This document shows positions 50,220 through 59,504 of a stretch of 64,000 nt of DNA, piece after piece. The notes beneath the pieces are model-generated. The model was not told the origin of the DNA, did no database searches, and saw only the letters and a program-made list of their open reading frames with translations. Location of the stretch: positions 310,001 to 374,000 of the forward strand of contig NZ_FRCP01000006.1 in NCBI RefSeq assembly GCF_900142955.1, in the 5' to 3' direction. Both the position numbers and the translations under genes were made by a program. This DNA is from Anaerosporobacter mobilis DSM 15930. Lineage in GTDB: Bacteria; Bacillota; Clostridia; Lachnospirales; Lachnospiraceae. Numbering within the stretch: the first letter of the stretch is position 1; the number at the start of each line of letters is the position of its first letter.

Positions 50220-52562
50220 ATGAAATTCGCAAACGGATTCTGGGTTACACAAAAAGGTTATGATGTGAAGTTCGCATCTCAACCATATGAAATTACAACT
50301 ACACAAAATAGCATTACTGTTCTAGTAACATCAGCAGTAATCGAAAACCGTGGTATGACTCTTCAAGGCCCAAATCTTGAAGTTACGTACTCATCAACTT
50401 GTGAAGATACCATTAAGGTAAGTACCGTTCATTATAAGGGTGGTCTTGATAACACACCTCACTACGAATTAAACGAAGATGCTAACTTCAAACCTATCAT
50501 TAATGATACTGAAGAATATATCGAGATGATCTCAGGTAATACAAAGGTAGTAATCGCTAAAGGTACTTCTTGGAATGTACAATTCTACTATAAAGACAGA
50601 CATTTAACTGGTAATACATGGAGAGCTACTTCTTACATCACAGAGAATCAATACAGCGTAGATGCTAAAAAGGAATTAAACAAAGATAATGACTTCTTCG
50701 ATTACCCAGTAACTGATAACGCTTCCTATCTAAGAGAGCAATTAAAGACAGATATCGGCGAATGTATCTATGGTTTTGGTGAAAAATTCACTCCATTCGT
50801 TAAAAACGGTCAAAACGTTGAAATCTGGAACAGCGATGGCGGTACTTGTACGGATCAAGGATATAAGAATATTCCTTTCTATATCTCATCAAAGAGCTAC
50901 GGTGTATTAGTAAATAGTTCTGATAAAGTATCTTTCGAAGTAATGTCTGATACGGTATCTCGTGTTACTTTCACTGTACCTGGTGAAGAATTAGAATATT
51001 TCGTAATCGGTGGAGAAAACCTTGAAGACGTATTAAAGAACTACACAAACTTAACTGGTAAGCCAGCTCTTCCACCAGCATATTCATTTGGTTTATGGTT
51101 ATCTACTTCATTTACAACTAATTATGACGAAGAAACCATCAACTCTTTCATCGATGGAATGGCTGATAGAGATATTCCTCTTCAAGTATTCCACTTTGAC
51201 TGCTTCTGGATGAAAGAATTCGAATGGTGTAACTTCGAATGGGATACCAGACAATTCCCTAATCCACCAGCAATGCTTAAGAGACTTCACGATAAAGGTT
51301 TAGAAGTATGTGTATGGATTAACTCATATGTTGGCCAACGTTCTAAGTTATTCGATATTGGTAAAGAAAAGGGTTACTTCATCAAAAACCTTGATGGTAG
51401 CGTATTCCAAACTGATTTCTGGCAACCAGGAATGGCAATCGTTGACTTCACAAATCCAGAAGCATGGGATTGGTACAAAGGATTATTAAAACAATTATTC
51501 GAAATGGGTGTTAACAACATCAAAACAGACTTTGGTGAAAGAATTCCAACAAAGTGTAAATATTATAACGGTATGGACCCTGTTAAGATGCATAACTACT
51601 ACACTTACCTTTACAATAAATGTGTATTCGAAGCATTAGAAGAATTCTACGGAAAAGATAAAGCTTGTCTATTCGCAAGAAGTGCAACTGTTGGCGGACA
51701 AAAATTCCCTGTACACTGGGGTGGTGACTGCTACGCTGAATACTCAGCAATGGCAGAAACAGTTCGTGGTGGACTTTCTCTATGCTCAACTGGTTTTGGT
51801 TTCTTCAGCCACGATATTGGTGGATTTGAAGCTACGGCTCCAGCTGATGTATACAAGAGATGGTGCGCATTCGGTCTTATGTCTACACATAGCCGTTTAC
51901 ATGGTTCAAGTTCATACCGTGTTCCATGGAGCTTCGATGAAGAATCATGTGACGTACTTCGCTTCTACACCAAATTAAAAGGTAGATTAATGCCTTACTT
52001 ATGGTCACAAGCAATCAAAACTCACGAAGTTGGTGTGCCAATGATGCGTTCTATGGTTATAGCATTCTCTAATGATCCTGCATGTAAATATCTTGATGCA
52101 CAATACATGTTAGGTGATAATCTTCTAATCGCTCCAGTTATGAACGAAGAAGGAATTGCTGAGTTCTATGTACCAGAAGGAACTTGGTATGATATCATAA
52201 CTAACGATGTATACGAAGGTGGCAGATATTACACAAGAACATGTAATTACTTCGAGATGCCAATCCTTGCTAGACCAAACTCAATCGTTACTTTTGGTGA
52301 ATTTGCATCAAATAACGTGGTTTATGATTACCTTAACAACGCAGAAGCTACTATTTACAACCTTGAAGATGGTAAAACTGCTACTGCTACGATTTATGAC
52401 AGCGAAGCAAACAAACTCACAGATATCACAGCTACTCGTAATGGTAATGTAATCGAAGTTTCTTATGCTGCGACAGACAAGTCATTCACTGTAGCTGTTG
52501 CTGGTACAGATAAGAAAGCTACTGCAGTTTCTGGTAGTACTTCTGTAAGTATTACACTATAA
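50220..52562 (+). CDS. Glycoside hydrolase family 31 (alpha-xylosidase / alpha-glucosidase, YicI type)
   Basis: A 780-aa cytoplasmic GH31 enzyme without signal peptide. Nucleophile Asp437 in NIKTDFGER; acid/base Asp503 in HWGGDCYAEY; substrate-binding FHFDCFWMKEFEW. N-terminal beta-sandwich, TIM barrel, then beta domains. Close in layout to YicI-type alpha-xylosidases, which release xylose from isoprimeverose or xyloglucan oligosaccharides. The alpha-glucosidase alternative remains. Its codon use is highly biased (many AAC, TTC, GGT) as expected for a strongly expressed gene. Confidence 0.92.
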   Translation: MKFANGFWVTQKGYDVKFASQPYEITTTQNSITVLVTSAVIENRGMTLQGPNLEVTYSSTCEDTIKVSTVHYKGGLDNTPHYELNEDANFKPIINDTEEYIEMISGNTKVVIAKGTSWNVQFYYKDRHLTGNTWRATSYITENQYSVDAKKELNKDNDFFDYPVTDNASYLREQLKTDIGECIYGFGEKFTPFVKNGQNVEIWNSDGGTCTDQGYKNIPFYISSKSYGVLVNSSDKVSFEVMSDTVSRVTFTVPGEELEYFVIGGENLEDVLKNYTNLTGKPALPPAYSFGLWLSTSFTTNYDEETINSFIDGMADRDIPLQVFHFDCFWMKEFEWCNFEWDTRQFPNPPAMLKRLHDKGLEVCVWINSYVGQRSKLFDIGKEKGYFIKNLDGSVFQTDFWQPGMAIVDFTNPEAWDWYKGLLKQLFEMGVNNIKTDFGERIPTKCKYYNGMDPVKMHNYYTYLYNKCVFEALEEFYGKDKACLFARSATVGGQKFPVHWGGDCYAEYSAMAETVRGGLSLCSTGFGFFSHDIGGFEATAPADVYKRWCAFGLMSTHSRLHGSSSYRVPWSFDEESCDVLRFYTKLKGRLMPYLWSQAIKTHEVGVPMMRSMVIAFSNDPACKYLDAQYMLGDNLLIAPVMNEEGIAEFYVPEGTWYDIITNDVYEGGRYYTRTCNYFEMPILARPNSIVTFGEFASNNVVYDYLNNAEATIYNLEDGKTATATIYDSEANKLTDITATRNGNVIEVSYAATDKSFTVAVAGTDKKATAVSGSTSVSITL

Positions 52563-52607
52563 TAACTAACTAATTCCGTTTTAGCTTAAAATATAATAAA
52601 TGTACCT

Positions 52608-52697
52608 GAAAAAACAATCTTTCGACTGATTCGTATGTGGAACACGGATATGTAATATCCGTGAAGCCGCATATAAACTGTGAAGATTGTTTTTTTA
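52608..52697 (+). terminator. Terminator after the GH31 gene
   Basis: Long interrupted stem AAACAATCTTTC ... GAAGATTGTTTTTTT with an inner hairpin CACGGATAT-GTA-ATATCCGTG. Confidence 0.7.
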
Positions 52698-52786
52698 CTA
52701 GTATGTAAATGTATCCGATAAACAAATAAAATCAAAAGGATTATTTTGGGTAGCCCCTTATTCCAAAAAATATTGGAGGTAACAAG

Positions 52787-53758
52787 ATGGACGCTGTATC
52801 TAAATTCTGGCAAACAGAATCTACATTGAGGCAAATGACAGCGAAGGCACTAGGAGAACAACTCCGTTCCTTCTTAGCCAAACCATTAGATGGTGGTTTC
52901 TGTAATGCCGTATATTTAATTACTGCAAATGATAAAGAAATGGTACTAAAAATTGCACCTCACGAGAATATTGAAATGTTGTCAGACGAGAACAATCTAT
53001 TATTAAACGAAGCACAAATGCTAACCTTCATTAATCAAAAACTCTCTATTCCTATCCCCAGTGTTATACTACATGATACCAGTTGTACCATCTGTGAAGC
53101 ACCCTACCTATTCATTAGCAAAATTAATGGCATCTCTTATGATAAAGTAATTCAGGATTTATCTGAGCTGGAACGCGCTCAGGTGAAACACAGAGTTGGT
53201 GAGATTACAGCCAAAATCAACACCATATCAAACACACAGTTTGGAAGACCCCAATTACCAGATTCCTTCACATCTAGTAATAGCGAATTCATGCTTGGAG
53301 TTTTCCGATTGCTCCTTGATGATGGCTTAGCTAAGAATCTTGATATTCCATATGTCTCTTATGATGAGCTTTGGAATTTAATCCTTGCCAATCAAGAGGC
53401 TTTTGACGACTGTAAACAGCCATGTCTAATTCATAACGATATCTGGGATGGTAATATCATGATTCATAATAACACGCTATCAGGAGTCATTGATTTCGAG
53501 CGCTGTCTATGGGGTGATTATCTATTAGAAGATGATTTCTCCGGATATGGGGAAATCGATCAAAACTTCTTAGACGGCTATGGTAAAAACACATTTACCA
53601 AGATGGAGCTACGTAGAATCTCCCTGTACCGAATATGGCGTCGTCTTGCCATGACAATTGAGACACCGTATCGTCAATTCGCTGATGAAGGGCGTTTTAA
53701 CTGGGTCACTGGTGAGCTTCGAAGTGAGATTGAAAACTTAAGAAGATTAATGAATTAA
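52787..53758 (+). CDS. Aminoglycoside phosphotransferase-family kinase
   Basis: A 323-aa protein-kinase-like fold. Nucleotide-binding LVLKIAPHE-type strand (EMVLKIAPHENIEML), catalytic loop LIHNDIWDGNIMIHN (Brenner motif HxDxxxxN) and VIDFERCLWGDYLLED as the metal-binding DFG analogue. Members phosphorylate antibiotics, choline, homoserine or sugars; the substrate cannot be told. ATG behind TTGGAGGTAACAAG. Transcribed alone, between two terminators. Confidence 0.85.
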   Translation: MDAVSKFWQTESTLRQMTAKALGEQLRSFLAKPLDGGFCNAVYLITANDKEMVLKIAPHENIEMLSDENNLLLNEAQMLTFINQKLSIPIPSVILHDTSCTICEAPYLFISKINGISYDKVIQDLSELERAQVKHRVGEITAKINTISNTQFGRPQLPDSFTSSNSEFMLGVFRLLLDDGLAKNLDIPYVSYDELWNLILANQEAFDDCKQPCLIHNDIWDGNIMIHNNTLSGVIDFERCLWGDYLLEDDFSGYGEIDQNFLDGYGKNTFTKMELRRISLYRIWRRLAMTIETPYRQFADEGRFNWVTGELRSEIENLRRLMN

Positions 53759-53797
53759 TAATCCACTATCTCCCCATCTTTACCAGTGAAATTTATG

Positions 53798-53832
53798 AAA
53801 CCCATATTGACAGAATTGTCAATATGGGTTTT
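53798..53832 (+). terminator. Terminator after the phosphotransferase gene
   Basis: Stem AAACCCATATTGACA / TGTCAATATGGGTTT with GAAT loop and a following TTTT tract. Confidence 0.85.
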
Positions 53833-53854
53833 AATTTTATGATATTATTATTTT

Positions 53855-54037
53855 GGCCAGTTTGTCATAAGTCAGTTTAATTTAGGTCTCGTCAATTTTT
53901 ACAAATTTATGTGTGAACCTATTATGTCAACGTAGTTCACCCGCAACGCTCTCTCGCCCCGCTGAAGTTGGTAGAGGGCCATAAGGATGTGCAAATTGGC
54001 GAAGGAAAGTATTACGAGAGGGTTTTACACCTTAACC
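53855..54037. repeat. Palindromic intergenic repeat, family B, copy 3
   Basis: Right end CGAGAGGGTTTTACACCTTAACC (54015-54037) and left end with TTGTCATAAG; internal CTCTCGCCCCGCTGAAG and ACGTAGTTCAC are shared (inverted) with copy 1 at 19299-19566. Both sub-terminal GTCAATTT and AAATTGGC motifs are present. Confidence 0.7.
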
Positions 54038-54094
54038 TATTCTAGAAAGGGCAATGTAACAATGTTAAATAAATCAAAATTGGTAATCGCAATA

Positions 54095-54184
54095 GGCTCC
54101 AAGCAAAGACTGTAAAACATTATAGTAACATTTTGTTTGGAGCCGTAATTAACTATAGAATATTATGCTTAATACAGTCTTTGC
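54095..54184 (+). promoter_or_regulatory. Two mutually exclusive stems in the leader of the CD3324-like gene
   Basis: GGCTCCAAGCAAA (54095-54107) can pair with TTTGTTTGGAGCC (54132-54144), while GCAAAGACTGTA (54103-54114) can pair perfectly with TACAGTCTTTGC (54173-54184). The two left arms overlap by five bases, so only one stem can form. It ends 45 nt before the ATG at 54229. Could be a switch-like leader or a nested mobile remnant. Confidence 0.5.
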
Positions 54185-54228
54185 ATGGACTATTTATTAA
54201 ATTCTCAAATAGTTTAGGAGCAAAGAGT

Positions 54229-54507
54229 ATGAAATATAAAAAAGCACAAGATATTTTACCTAAGCATGTACTGGAGCTACTTCAAGAATATGTTGATGGT
54301 GAATATCTATATATACCACTTAAGAACAATTCCAAAAAATCTTGGGGTGAAAAAAGTGGATTTAAAAAAGAGCTTAGCGATAGAAATAGAGAAATTTATA
54401 ATAAATATCAAAGAGGAATGGCAATTAGTCAGCTAATAGGTGAATACTATCTAACAGAAAGTAGTATAAGAAGAATAATAAGATCAGAAAAATCAAGGGA
54501 TAATTGA
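54229..54507 (+). CDS. CD3324-family protein (Mor-like HTH)
   Basis: About 92 aa from ATG 54229 behind TTTAGGAGCAAAGAGT. The sequence MKYKKAQDILPKHVLELLQE, YVDGEYLYIPLKNNSKKSWG and a C-terminal helix-turn-helix (ISQLIGEYYLTESSIRRIIR) identify the CD3324 family, related to the Mu Mor activator. It likely binds DNA. The preceding leader holds the bistable hairpins. An upstream in-frame ATG at 54133 lies inside those hairpins and is not used. Confidence 0.85.
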   Translation: MKYKKAQDILPKHVLELLQEYVDGEYLYIPLKNNSKKSWGEKSGFKKELSDRNREIYNKYQRGMAISQLIGEYYLTESSIRRIIRSEKSRDN

Positions 54508-54615
54508 CTTATATATTATCAAGAATAATACAGAACTGTTTATGGACATGCTCATTTAGATAATTAGTGATATACTTATAATCAGATCAGAGGTTATTAA
54601 TTATGGAGGCATTAT

Positions 54616-55341
54616 ATGAATAAATTATATGTATTAGAAATAGATTTTGAACTCAATGGAGCCATAGATTCAATATATCCTGTTATATTACAAGATGAAA
54701 ATGAAATGATTTTAATTGATTGTGGTTATCCTAATTTTCTTCAATTAATAGAAGAATGTGCAAGTAAGAATACTATAGATTTAGAGAAATTAACAAAACT
54801 CATCATCACTCATCATGACTTTGATCATATGGGTTCAGCAGCTGATTTCAAGTCCAAATACCCTAATATAAAAATATTAGCCTCCTCAAAAGATGCAAAA
54901 TATATCAATGGTAAGGAAAAATCTTTAAGGCTTCAACAAGCAGAATCGATATACAATGACTTGCCCGATGACCAAAAGGAAGCCGCACTATCATTCCAGA
55001 AATTATTAGAATCAGTAGATAATGTTGATGTAGATATAACACTAAATGATGGTGATATATTTGATTGGTGCGATGGTATGGAAATCGTTGAAACACCAGG
55101 ACATATGCCAGGGCATATATCAATTTATCTCAAGGAAAGTAAAACTTTAATAGCTGGCGATGCTTTAGTTATCTTGAATGGCAAATTAGCAGTCGCAAAT
55201 CCACAATATACATTAGACATGAGTGAAGCCATAAAATCTATTAACAAATTGCTAAATTATGATATCCAAAAAATCATATGTTATCACGGTGGAGTATATC
55301 AAGAAGATATAAAAAACTCATTAATAAATATTCAAAAATAA
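54616..55341 (+). CDS. MBL-fold metallo-hydrolase
   Basis: A 241-aa metallo-beta-lactamase fold. Zinc motif ITHHDFDHMGSA (HxxxxDH), a later TPGHMPGHISIYL and GDALV provide further ligands. Substrate unknown (hydrolase or quorum/thioester-type families share this form). ATG behind TATGGAGGCATTAT. Probably its own transcript or with the CD3324-like gene (108-nt gap). Confidence 0.85.
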   Translation: MNKLYVLEIDFELNGAIDSIYPVILQDENEMILIDCGYPNFLQLIEECASKNTIDLEKLTKLIITHHDFDHMGSAADFKSKYPNIKILASSKDAKYINGKEKSLRLQQAESIYNDLPDDQKEAALSFQKLLESVDNVDVDITLNDGDIFDWCDGMEIVETPGHMPGHISIYLKESKTLIAGDALVILNGKLAVANPQYTLDMSEAIKSINKLLNYDIQKIICYHGGVYQEDIKNSLINIQK

Positions 55342-55404
55342 AATTTACTTATCTATTGAAAACCAAAGGCATTAATAAAATATATTGAACTATGCCACAG
55401 TGTA

Positions 55405-55475
55405 AAGCTTATTTAGTTAATTAGTAAGTCAAGGCCGATTAAATTGCCTTGGCCTTACTAATTAATACAGCTTTT
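55405..55475. terminator. Hairpin between convergent MBL and HAD genes
   Basis: Stem TTAGTAAG-CAAGGCC / GGCCTT-CTTACTAA with outer AAAGCT/AGCTTT arms. Suits termination from both sides. Confidence 0.65.
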
Positions 55476-55490
55476 CTAGGTGTCTATAAA

Positions 55491-56318
55491 TCAGCCGAAT
55501 TCTTTACTCACCTTTTCCTCAAGCCACCTAGCAACACCATCTTCATCATTACAAGCAATAATTCCCGTTGCCACCTCTTTTAGTTCGGATACCGCATTTT
55601 CTACTGCATAACATTCATCTGCTATCGTAAACATATTCATATCATTAACTGCATCACCAAATGCAACCACTCTGTCACAATTAAAAAGCTCTTTTACTTG
55701 CTTGATTGCATTCGCCTTGGTTGCGGCACTCGGCATAATTTCACACCAGTATTCCTCTCGATATAATTCCTGAGCCAAGGTACAACGATAACGATTATCA
55801 AGACATAATGCTTCATAGATTGGTAGGAGCTTTTCCTTCTCACCAATACAGGTATAGTAAAAACTCTCTCCATCATAGAGTTGATTATCTTCAACAGGGC
55901 GTAGCCGTTTATCACCTTTTCGTAAACTCAGATACCTCTGCACACCCTCGTTTTCCTTATCTGGATTCCAAGATACACATTCTTTCCCCCCTATGTATGA
56001 ATACACTAACGGTGAAATCTGATTACCTTTTATGATTTCTATTGCTTTTTCTCGTTCTTTCCTCGTAAATTGAATTGACGACAGAACTTTACCCGTTCTT
56101 GGTTGAATCACCAAACAACCATTATAGACAATAACAGGCATGTCAATTGATAAGCCCTGTGTGACAACAGAAGCAGAAACAAGGGAACGTGCTGTTGCAT
56201 AAGTGAATAGCATCCCTTTCTCCATTAATCTGTTAATTGTACGTATGCTATATTCACTGACACGATCTTTGGTATTCAATAAGGTTCCATCTAAATCTGT
56301 TACATACAATGTCTTCAT
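55491..56318 (-). CDS. HAD-superfamily Cof-type phosphatase
   Basis: About 275 aa from ATG 56318 behind GGAGAGGAAAATCA. HAD motif I TDLDGTLLN, motif II YATARS, motif IV FGDAVNDMNMF; a class IIB cap between. Dephosphorylates small sugar phosphates or cofactors. Its ATG overlaps the stop of an upstream GNAT fragment (ATGA), so it was once translated with a GNAT gene. Confidence 0.9.
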   Translation of the reverse strand: MKTLYVTDLDGTLLNTKDRVSEYSIRTINRLMEKGMLFTYATARSLVSASVVTQGLSIDMPVIVYNGCLVIQPRTGKVLSSIQFTRKEREKAIEIIKGNQISPLVYSYIGGKECVSWNPDKENEGVQRYLSLRKGDKRLRPVEDNQLYDGESFYYTCIGEKEKLLPIYEALCLDNRYRCTLAQELYREEYWCEIMPSAATKANAIKQVKELFNCDRVVAFGDAVNDMNMFTIADECYAVENAVSELKEVATGIIACNDEDGVARWLEEKVSKEFG

Positions 56319-56536
56319 TGATTTTCCTCTCCACCTTTCACTCTGTACCAATAAGTATATGCCTTTGTAAATCCAAGTTTCTCATATAGCCTTATAGCAC
56401 CCTCGTTCACTGACGCCACTTGTAGGTACACCTCGTTAGCACCATACTTCTTACCTTCGTTGATAATCTGTCTACAAATCTCTGTTCCTAATCCAAGTCT
56501 ACGGTAACAATTATACCTTGATAGCCCAGTTGCTCC
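56315..56536 (-). pseudogene. GNAT acetyltransferase C-terminal fragment
   Basis: Minus frame gives YNCYRRLGLGTEICRQIINE and VNEGAIRLYEKLGFTKAYTY, the acetyl-CoA loop and the last strands of a GNAT N-acetyltransferase. A stop codon at 56537-56539 cuts the frame and no start with ribosome site is present, so the N-terminal half is missing. It ends in the ATGA overlap with the HAD gene. Shorter than the ORF size limit and therefore easily missed. Confidence 0.75.
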
Positions 56537-56590
56537 TTATTCTTTGACACATTATTTACCGTCATTTGTTTACTCTCCCCCTTATATATC

Positions 56591-57472
56591 TTATGCTTTT
56601 TCTCCACCAAGCAATATATTCACATTATTGTACTGTGCTGCATTCCATAACTCAGTACTAAATTCATGAATATCATAACTTAAGTATTCTAGTAGCTCCT
56701 TATTATCTTCAAATCCCATCCTAATTAAGCTTTGTAAGAGATTCATTATAATTATTTCAATCTCCAACTGCCCCTTCTCAAGGATTTTATCCTGAATATA
56801 ATTAATCTCATTCTTAGTGAATCTATTTCCAGAAATCGGTTTGTCTATCCACATACATACTAACACGTTACGCAAAACAATACTACATACATTGATTAAT
56901 AGCTCCTCATAGTCTGTATGATATAATTCCAAGGTCTTCAATATATACTCTTCTGGAAACGCTTTGAGAAATGTCTGCTCATATTCTGTGTAATTCAGAT
57001 ATAATTCGATTGCATCTACCCCTTGTACGTCTCCTATAAACCGTAAGGTCGGATAATCCAGTGTAAGGATATGATTCTGTGGTGCAAACTTAGCATCATA
57101 ATACAAAAAGAAAGCTGGCATTCCCTTTACAATCGTATCATAATATGCCTGATTTCTGTACGAATTAAAGTACGATAGCAGTGATGAATACTTTACGTTC
57201 AATCGTTTTACTTTCTCTACAAGAATATGATATCCATGTTCATATGCTTCTTTTGCCGACAAATGCTCGGCTCTATTCACCATAACATATGCTGAACTTT
57301 TTTCATTGTTGTCAACCATATATTCAGAATGATGAATACAGTATATAGCTGCCTCCATCAATTGTCTGGCTGTTTCAAACCGGATTGAACTACTTTCCTT
57401 ACTCGTATATTGCTCAGTAAGTTTCGCTACAATTGGTACTAACTCTTCCATCTCATACTCTAACATAAGCAC
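56591..57472 (-). CDS. Uncharacterised protein, DUF6179-like
   Basis: A 293-aa protein, cytoplasmic and helix-rich, with no signal or membrane segment. Recognisable stretches: RQLMEAAIYCIHHSEY, LLSYFNSYRNQAYYDTIVKG and LDYPTLRFIGDVQGVDAIELYL. This pattern agrees with DUF6179 as I know it, where it is followed or preceded by a DUF6323 gene, as here (43 nt). No function known to me. Confidence 0.65.
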   Translation of the reverse strand: MLMLEYEMEELVPIVAKLTEQYTSKESSSIRFETARQLMEAAIYCIHHSEYMVDNNEKSSAYVMVNRAEHLSAKEAYEHGYHILVEKVKRLNVKYSSLLSYFNSYRNQAYYDTIVKGMPAFFLYYDAKFAPQNHILTLDYPTLRFIGDVQGVDAIELYLNYTEYEQTFLKAFPEEYILKTLELYHTDYEELLINVCSIVLRNVLVCMWIDKPISGNRFTKNEINYIQDKILEKGQLEIEIIIMNLLQSLIRMGFEDNKELLEYLSYDIHEFSTELWNAAQYNNVNILLGGEKA

Positions 57473-57514
57473 ACTCCATTATTCTTTTCACTATACCTCA
57501 ATACGTAATATCCT

Positions 57515-57976
57515 TTAGTCATCCCACCCGCATCGAATCTTCCGTGCAAATGCTTCCAAAGCTGTATCCTCTAGGTAGTCCAAGTCACCTTGGCACTTAC
57601 CATCAAGCTGTTCTTTCATATACTCTAATAACTCATCATCCGTCAATTCATCTAGGGACTCATTCTTGTAGAGATAGAAGATCTCTTGAAGTCTTTGAAT
57701 AGTTTCCACATAATTATCTTGATATATATAGGTTGAGTCACAGAATGTAAAAATTAGCTTAGTAATAATCCCTTCCCCAAACTCAATCCGTTCTTGCCTA
57801 ATAAGGTTTTCTCTTCTTTCCTTGATTAAATCCAGCGCCTCTTTCTCTGATAGTTGAATCCCAAATTGTTTCGTGTAGTCATTACAAGCCATTAGGTCCT
57901 TCATCTGCTTTTGTATTGTCAGTTGATTGTTTTCTTGCTGGCCTATTAGATATTGAAAGATTTTATCTTCATCCAT
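57515..57976 (-). CDS. Uncharacterised protein, DUF6323-like
   Basis: A 153-aa helical protein. Features: LSEKEALDLIKERRENLIRQ, ERIEFGEGIITKLIFTFCDS and a C-terminus EAFARKIRCGWDD. It is cotranscribed with the DUF6179-like gene downstream. ATG behind AGGAAGGTAAAAAG. Function unknown; an origin in a mobile or regulatory pair cannot be judged. Confidence 0.65.
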   Translation of the reverse strand: MDEDKIFQYLIGQQENNQLTIQKQMKDLMACNDYTKQFGIQLSEKEALDLIKERRENLIRQERIEFGEGIITKLIFTFCDSTYIYQDNYVETIQRLQEIFYLYKNESLDELTDDELLEYMKEQLDGKCQGDLDYLEDTALEAFARKIRCGWDD

Positions 57977-58009
57977 TCTTTTTACCTTCCTCCTATTTTT
58001 TACTAATTT

Positions 58010-58122
58010 GGGGTGTCAAAGGCCAATTATGATTTCGATCTCGTCAATTTGAACAAATTAATGTGTGAGACTGTTATATGTGCAAATTGACGAACGCAAG
58101 TTTTGCGAAAGGCTTTGGCACC
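58010..58122. repeat. Palindromic intergenic repeat, family B, copy 4 (short)
   Basis: GGGGTGTCAAAGGCC at the left and GGCTTTGGCACC at the right, with GTCAATTTGAACAAATTAAT and TGTGCAAATTGACGA as inner arms. It lacks the GC-rich core of copies 1 and 3. The rest of 58123-58308 is AT-rich without feature. Confidence 0.7.
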
Positions 58123-58308
58123 TGAATCTTTACTCAAACTTCGCACATAAAAAATCCATTTCAAGTGGGTGGTTGCTATATTTATTAGAAGAACTATCTG
58201 AGCAACACTTAGTTTAAATTATTTATTTATTAATTTATTTATTGTAAATCTACGCCCTTTTATTTACAAGTCTTGAAAAATTGTGGATTTTGTGGTAATA
58301 TAGTTATA

Positions 58309-58355
58309 GAAAAAGAGGAAAATCATTGATTTATTAATTCAAATGATTTTCCTCT
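58309..58355 (-). terminator. Terminator after the lipoprotein gene
   Basis: Stem AGAGGAAAATCATT / AATGATTTTCCTCT followed by TTTTT on the minus strand. Confidence 0.85.
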
Positions 58356-58406
58356 ATTTATTATTTATGCATTAGGAAATTTACCTACTATTCTGCATTA
58401 TTATAC

Positions 58407-59270
58407 TTATTTATTAATTGCAAAAATCTTTAGTTCATTATCCACTTCATTAAACCATATTGCGCCATTCGCAATCATATAGCCTTGGTAATTATAAAAC
58501 GGGAATATACAATCCTCTTTTTCTAATACCGCAAGAAACTCCTCTGAAAAATATGCATCATTTACAGTGGCAAGGAACTCCTTCTTGTCAGTAATCTTTG
58601 TTATCTCACCATTCTCATTAACAATCAATGGATATTCAACATAGTCTGCCACTTGATCCCATTCCTTGTTGATAATATGATCTCGTATGGTTTGTATTGA
58701 TTTTTGAACTTCTTCTCTTGATAAACCTTCTGTTGGATATGTTACGATGGAGTCTAATTGCATCTCAACTTCCTGATACCCTTCACCATTATTGAACTTA
58801 CCAATAATGCCATCTCCACCTAATGTGTTCGTATATACGATTCCTAATTCAAAGGGTTCTTTCACAAGAATCATACCTATATCAGCAGAATCGTCAATTC
58901 TAAATTCATTCTCACTAGCTGTGATATTTGCAGATATTTCCTCTCCATCAATTACTACGTAAACCATTTGATCACCATTATCACCGCGGTATAAGGCGAT
59001 TTTCGAATTCTTAGCACCAATTAACCCCGAGTAAATATTGTATCCTTCATTATAGATAATTGGTTTTGCCTTGTCATAGCCCTTCATCTCATCTTCTATC
59101 ACTCCTGTCTTCGCAGACTCTTGTGGAGCATCAATTTCCGTCGAATTCTTCTCTGGCTCTTTATTATCATCTGTGCATGCGCTTAATCCAAACATCACTA
59201 CTGCCGCTGCAATAATCAAGCTAACTCGTCTTTTATTTAGACTGTTTTTTCTATTCTTGCTAATTCTCAT
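58407..59270 (-). CDS. Lipoprotein of unknown function
   Basis: About 287 aa from ATG 59270 (MRISKNRKNSL...), weak GGAA site; longer upstream frames lack a signal-peptide start. Signal segment and lipobox FGLSAC. The mature part has no motif I recognise; the region LSREEVQKSIQTIRDHIINK onward (NKEWDQVADYVEYPLIVNEN) resembles NTF2-like stress-response domains in outline. Anchored outside the membrane. Neighbours are unrelated. Confidence 0.7.
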   Translation of the reverse strand: MRISKNRKNSLNKRRVSLIIAAAVVMFGLSACTDDNKEPEKNSTEIDAPQESAKTGVIEDEMKGYDKAKPIIYNEGYNIYSGLIGAKNSKIALYRGDNGDQMVYVVIDGEEISANITASENEFRIDDSADIGMILVKEPFELGIVYTNTLGGDGIIGKFNNGEGYQEVEMQLDSIVTYPTEGLSREEVQKSIQTIRDHIINKEWDQVADYVEYPLIVNENGEITKITDKKEFLATVNDAYFSEEFLAVLEKEDCIFPFYNYQGYMIANGAIWFNEVDNELKIFAINK

Positions 59271-59504
59271 AATAATTTCCATGCATCTTACAATCTTGCT
59301 TGTGACTTTTCTAGAATAAATCATATGAAGAAAGTTACGCATGACTCCTCTCATAATAATAAAGTGTAGACAATTGTTATACACTTTGTAATGGCGACAA
59401 ACATATCAATGTTTTTATGTCAGTGTTATAACTTTCCTAAAATCGTAACGGAAACCAAAACATAAATATGTTGGCATGAAATAAAGCTTCAAAATCATAA
59501 GCCT

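Noticed and set aside
54133..54228. Longer N-terminus for the CD3324-like protein
   Set aside because: The extra 32 codons lie within the leader hairpins and have no homology look; the ATG at 54229 has AGGAGC at the right distance.
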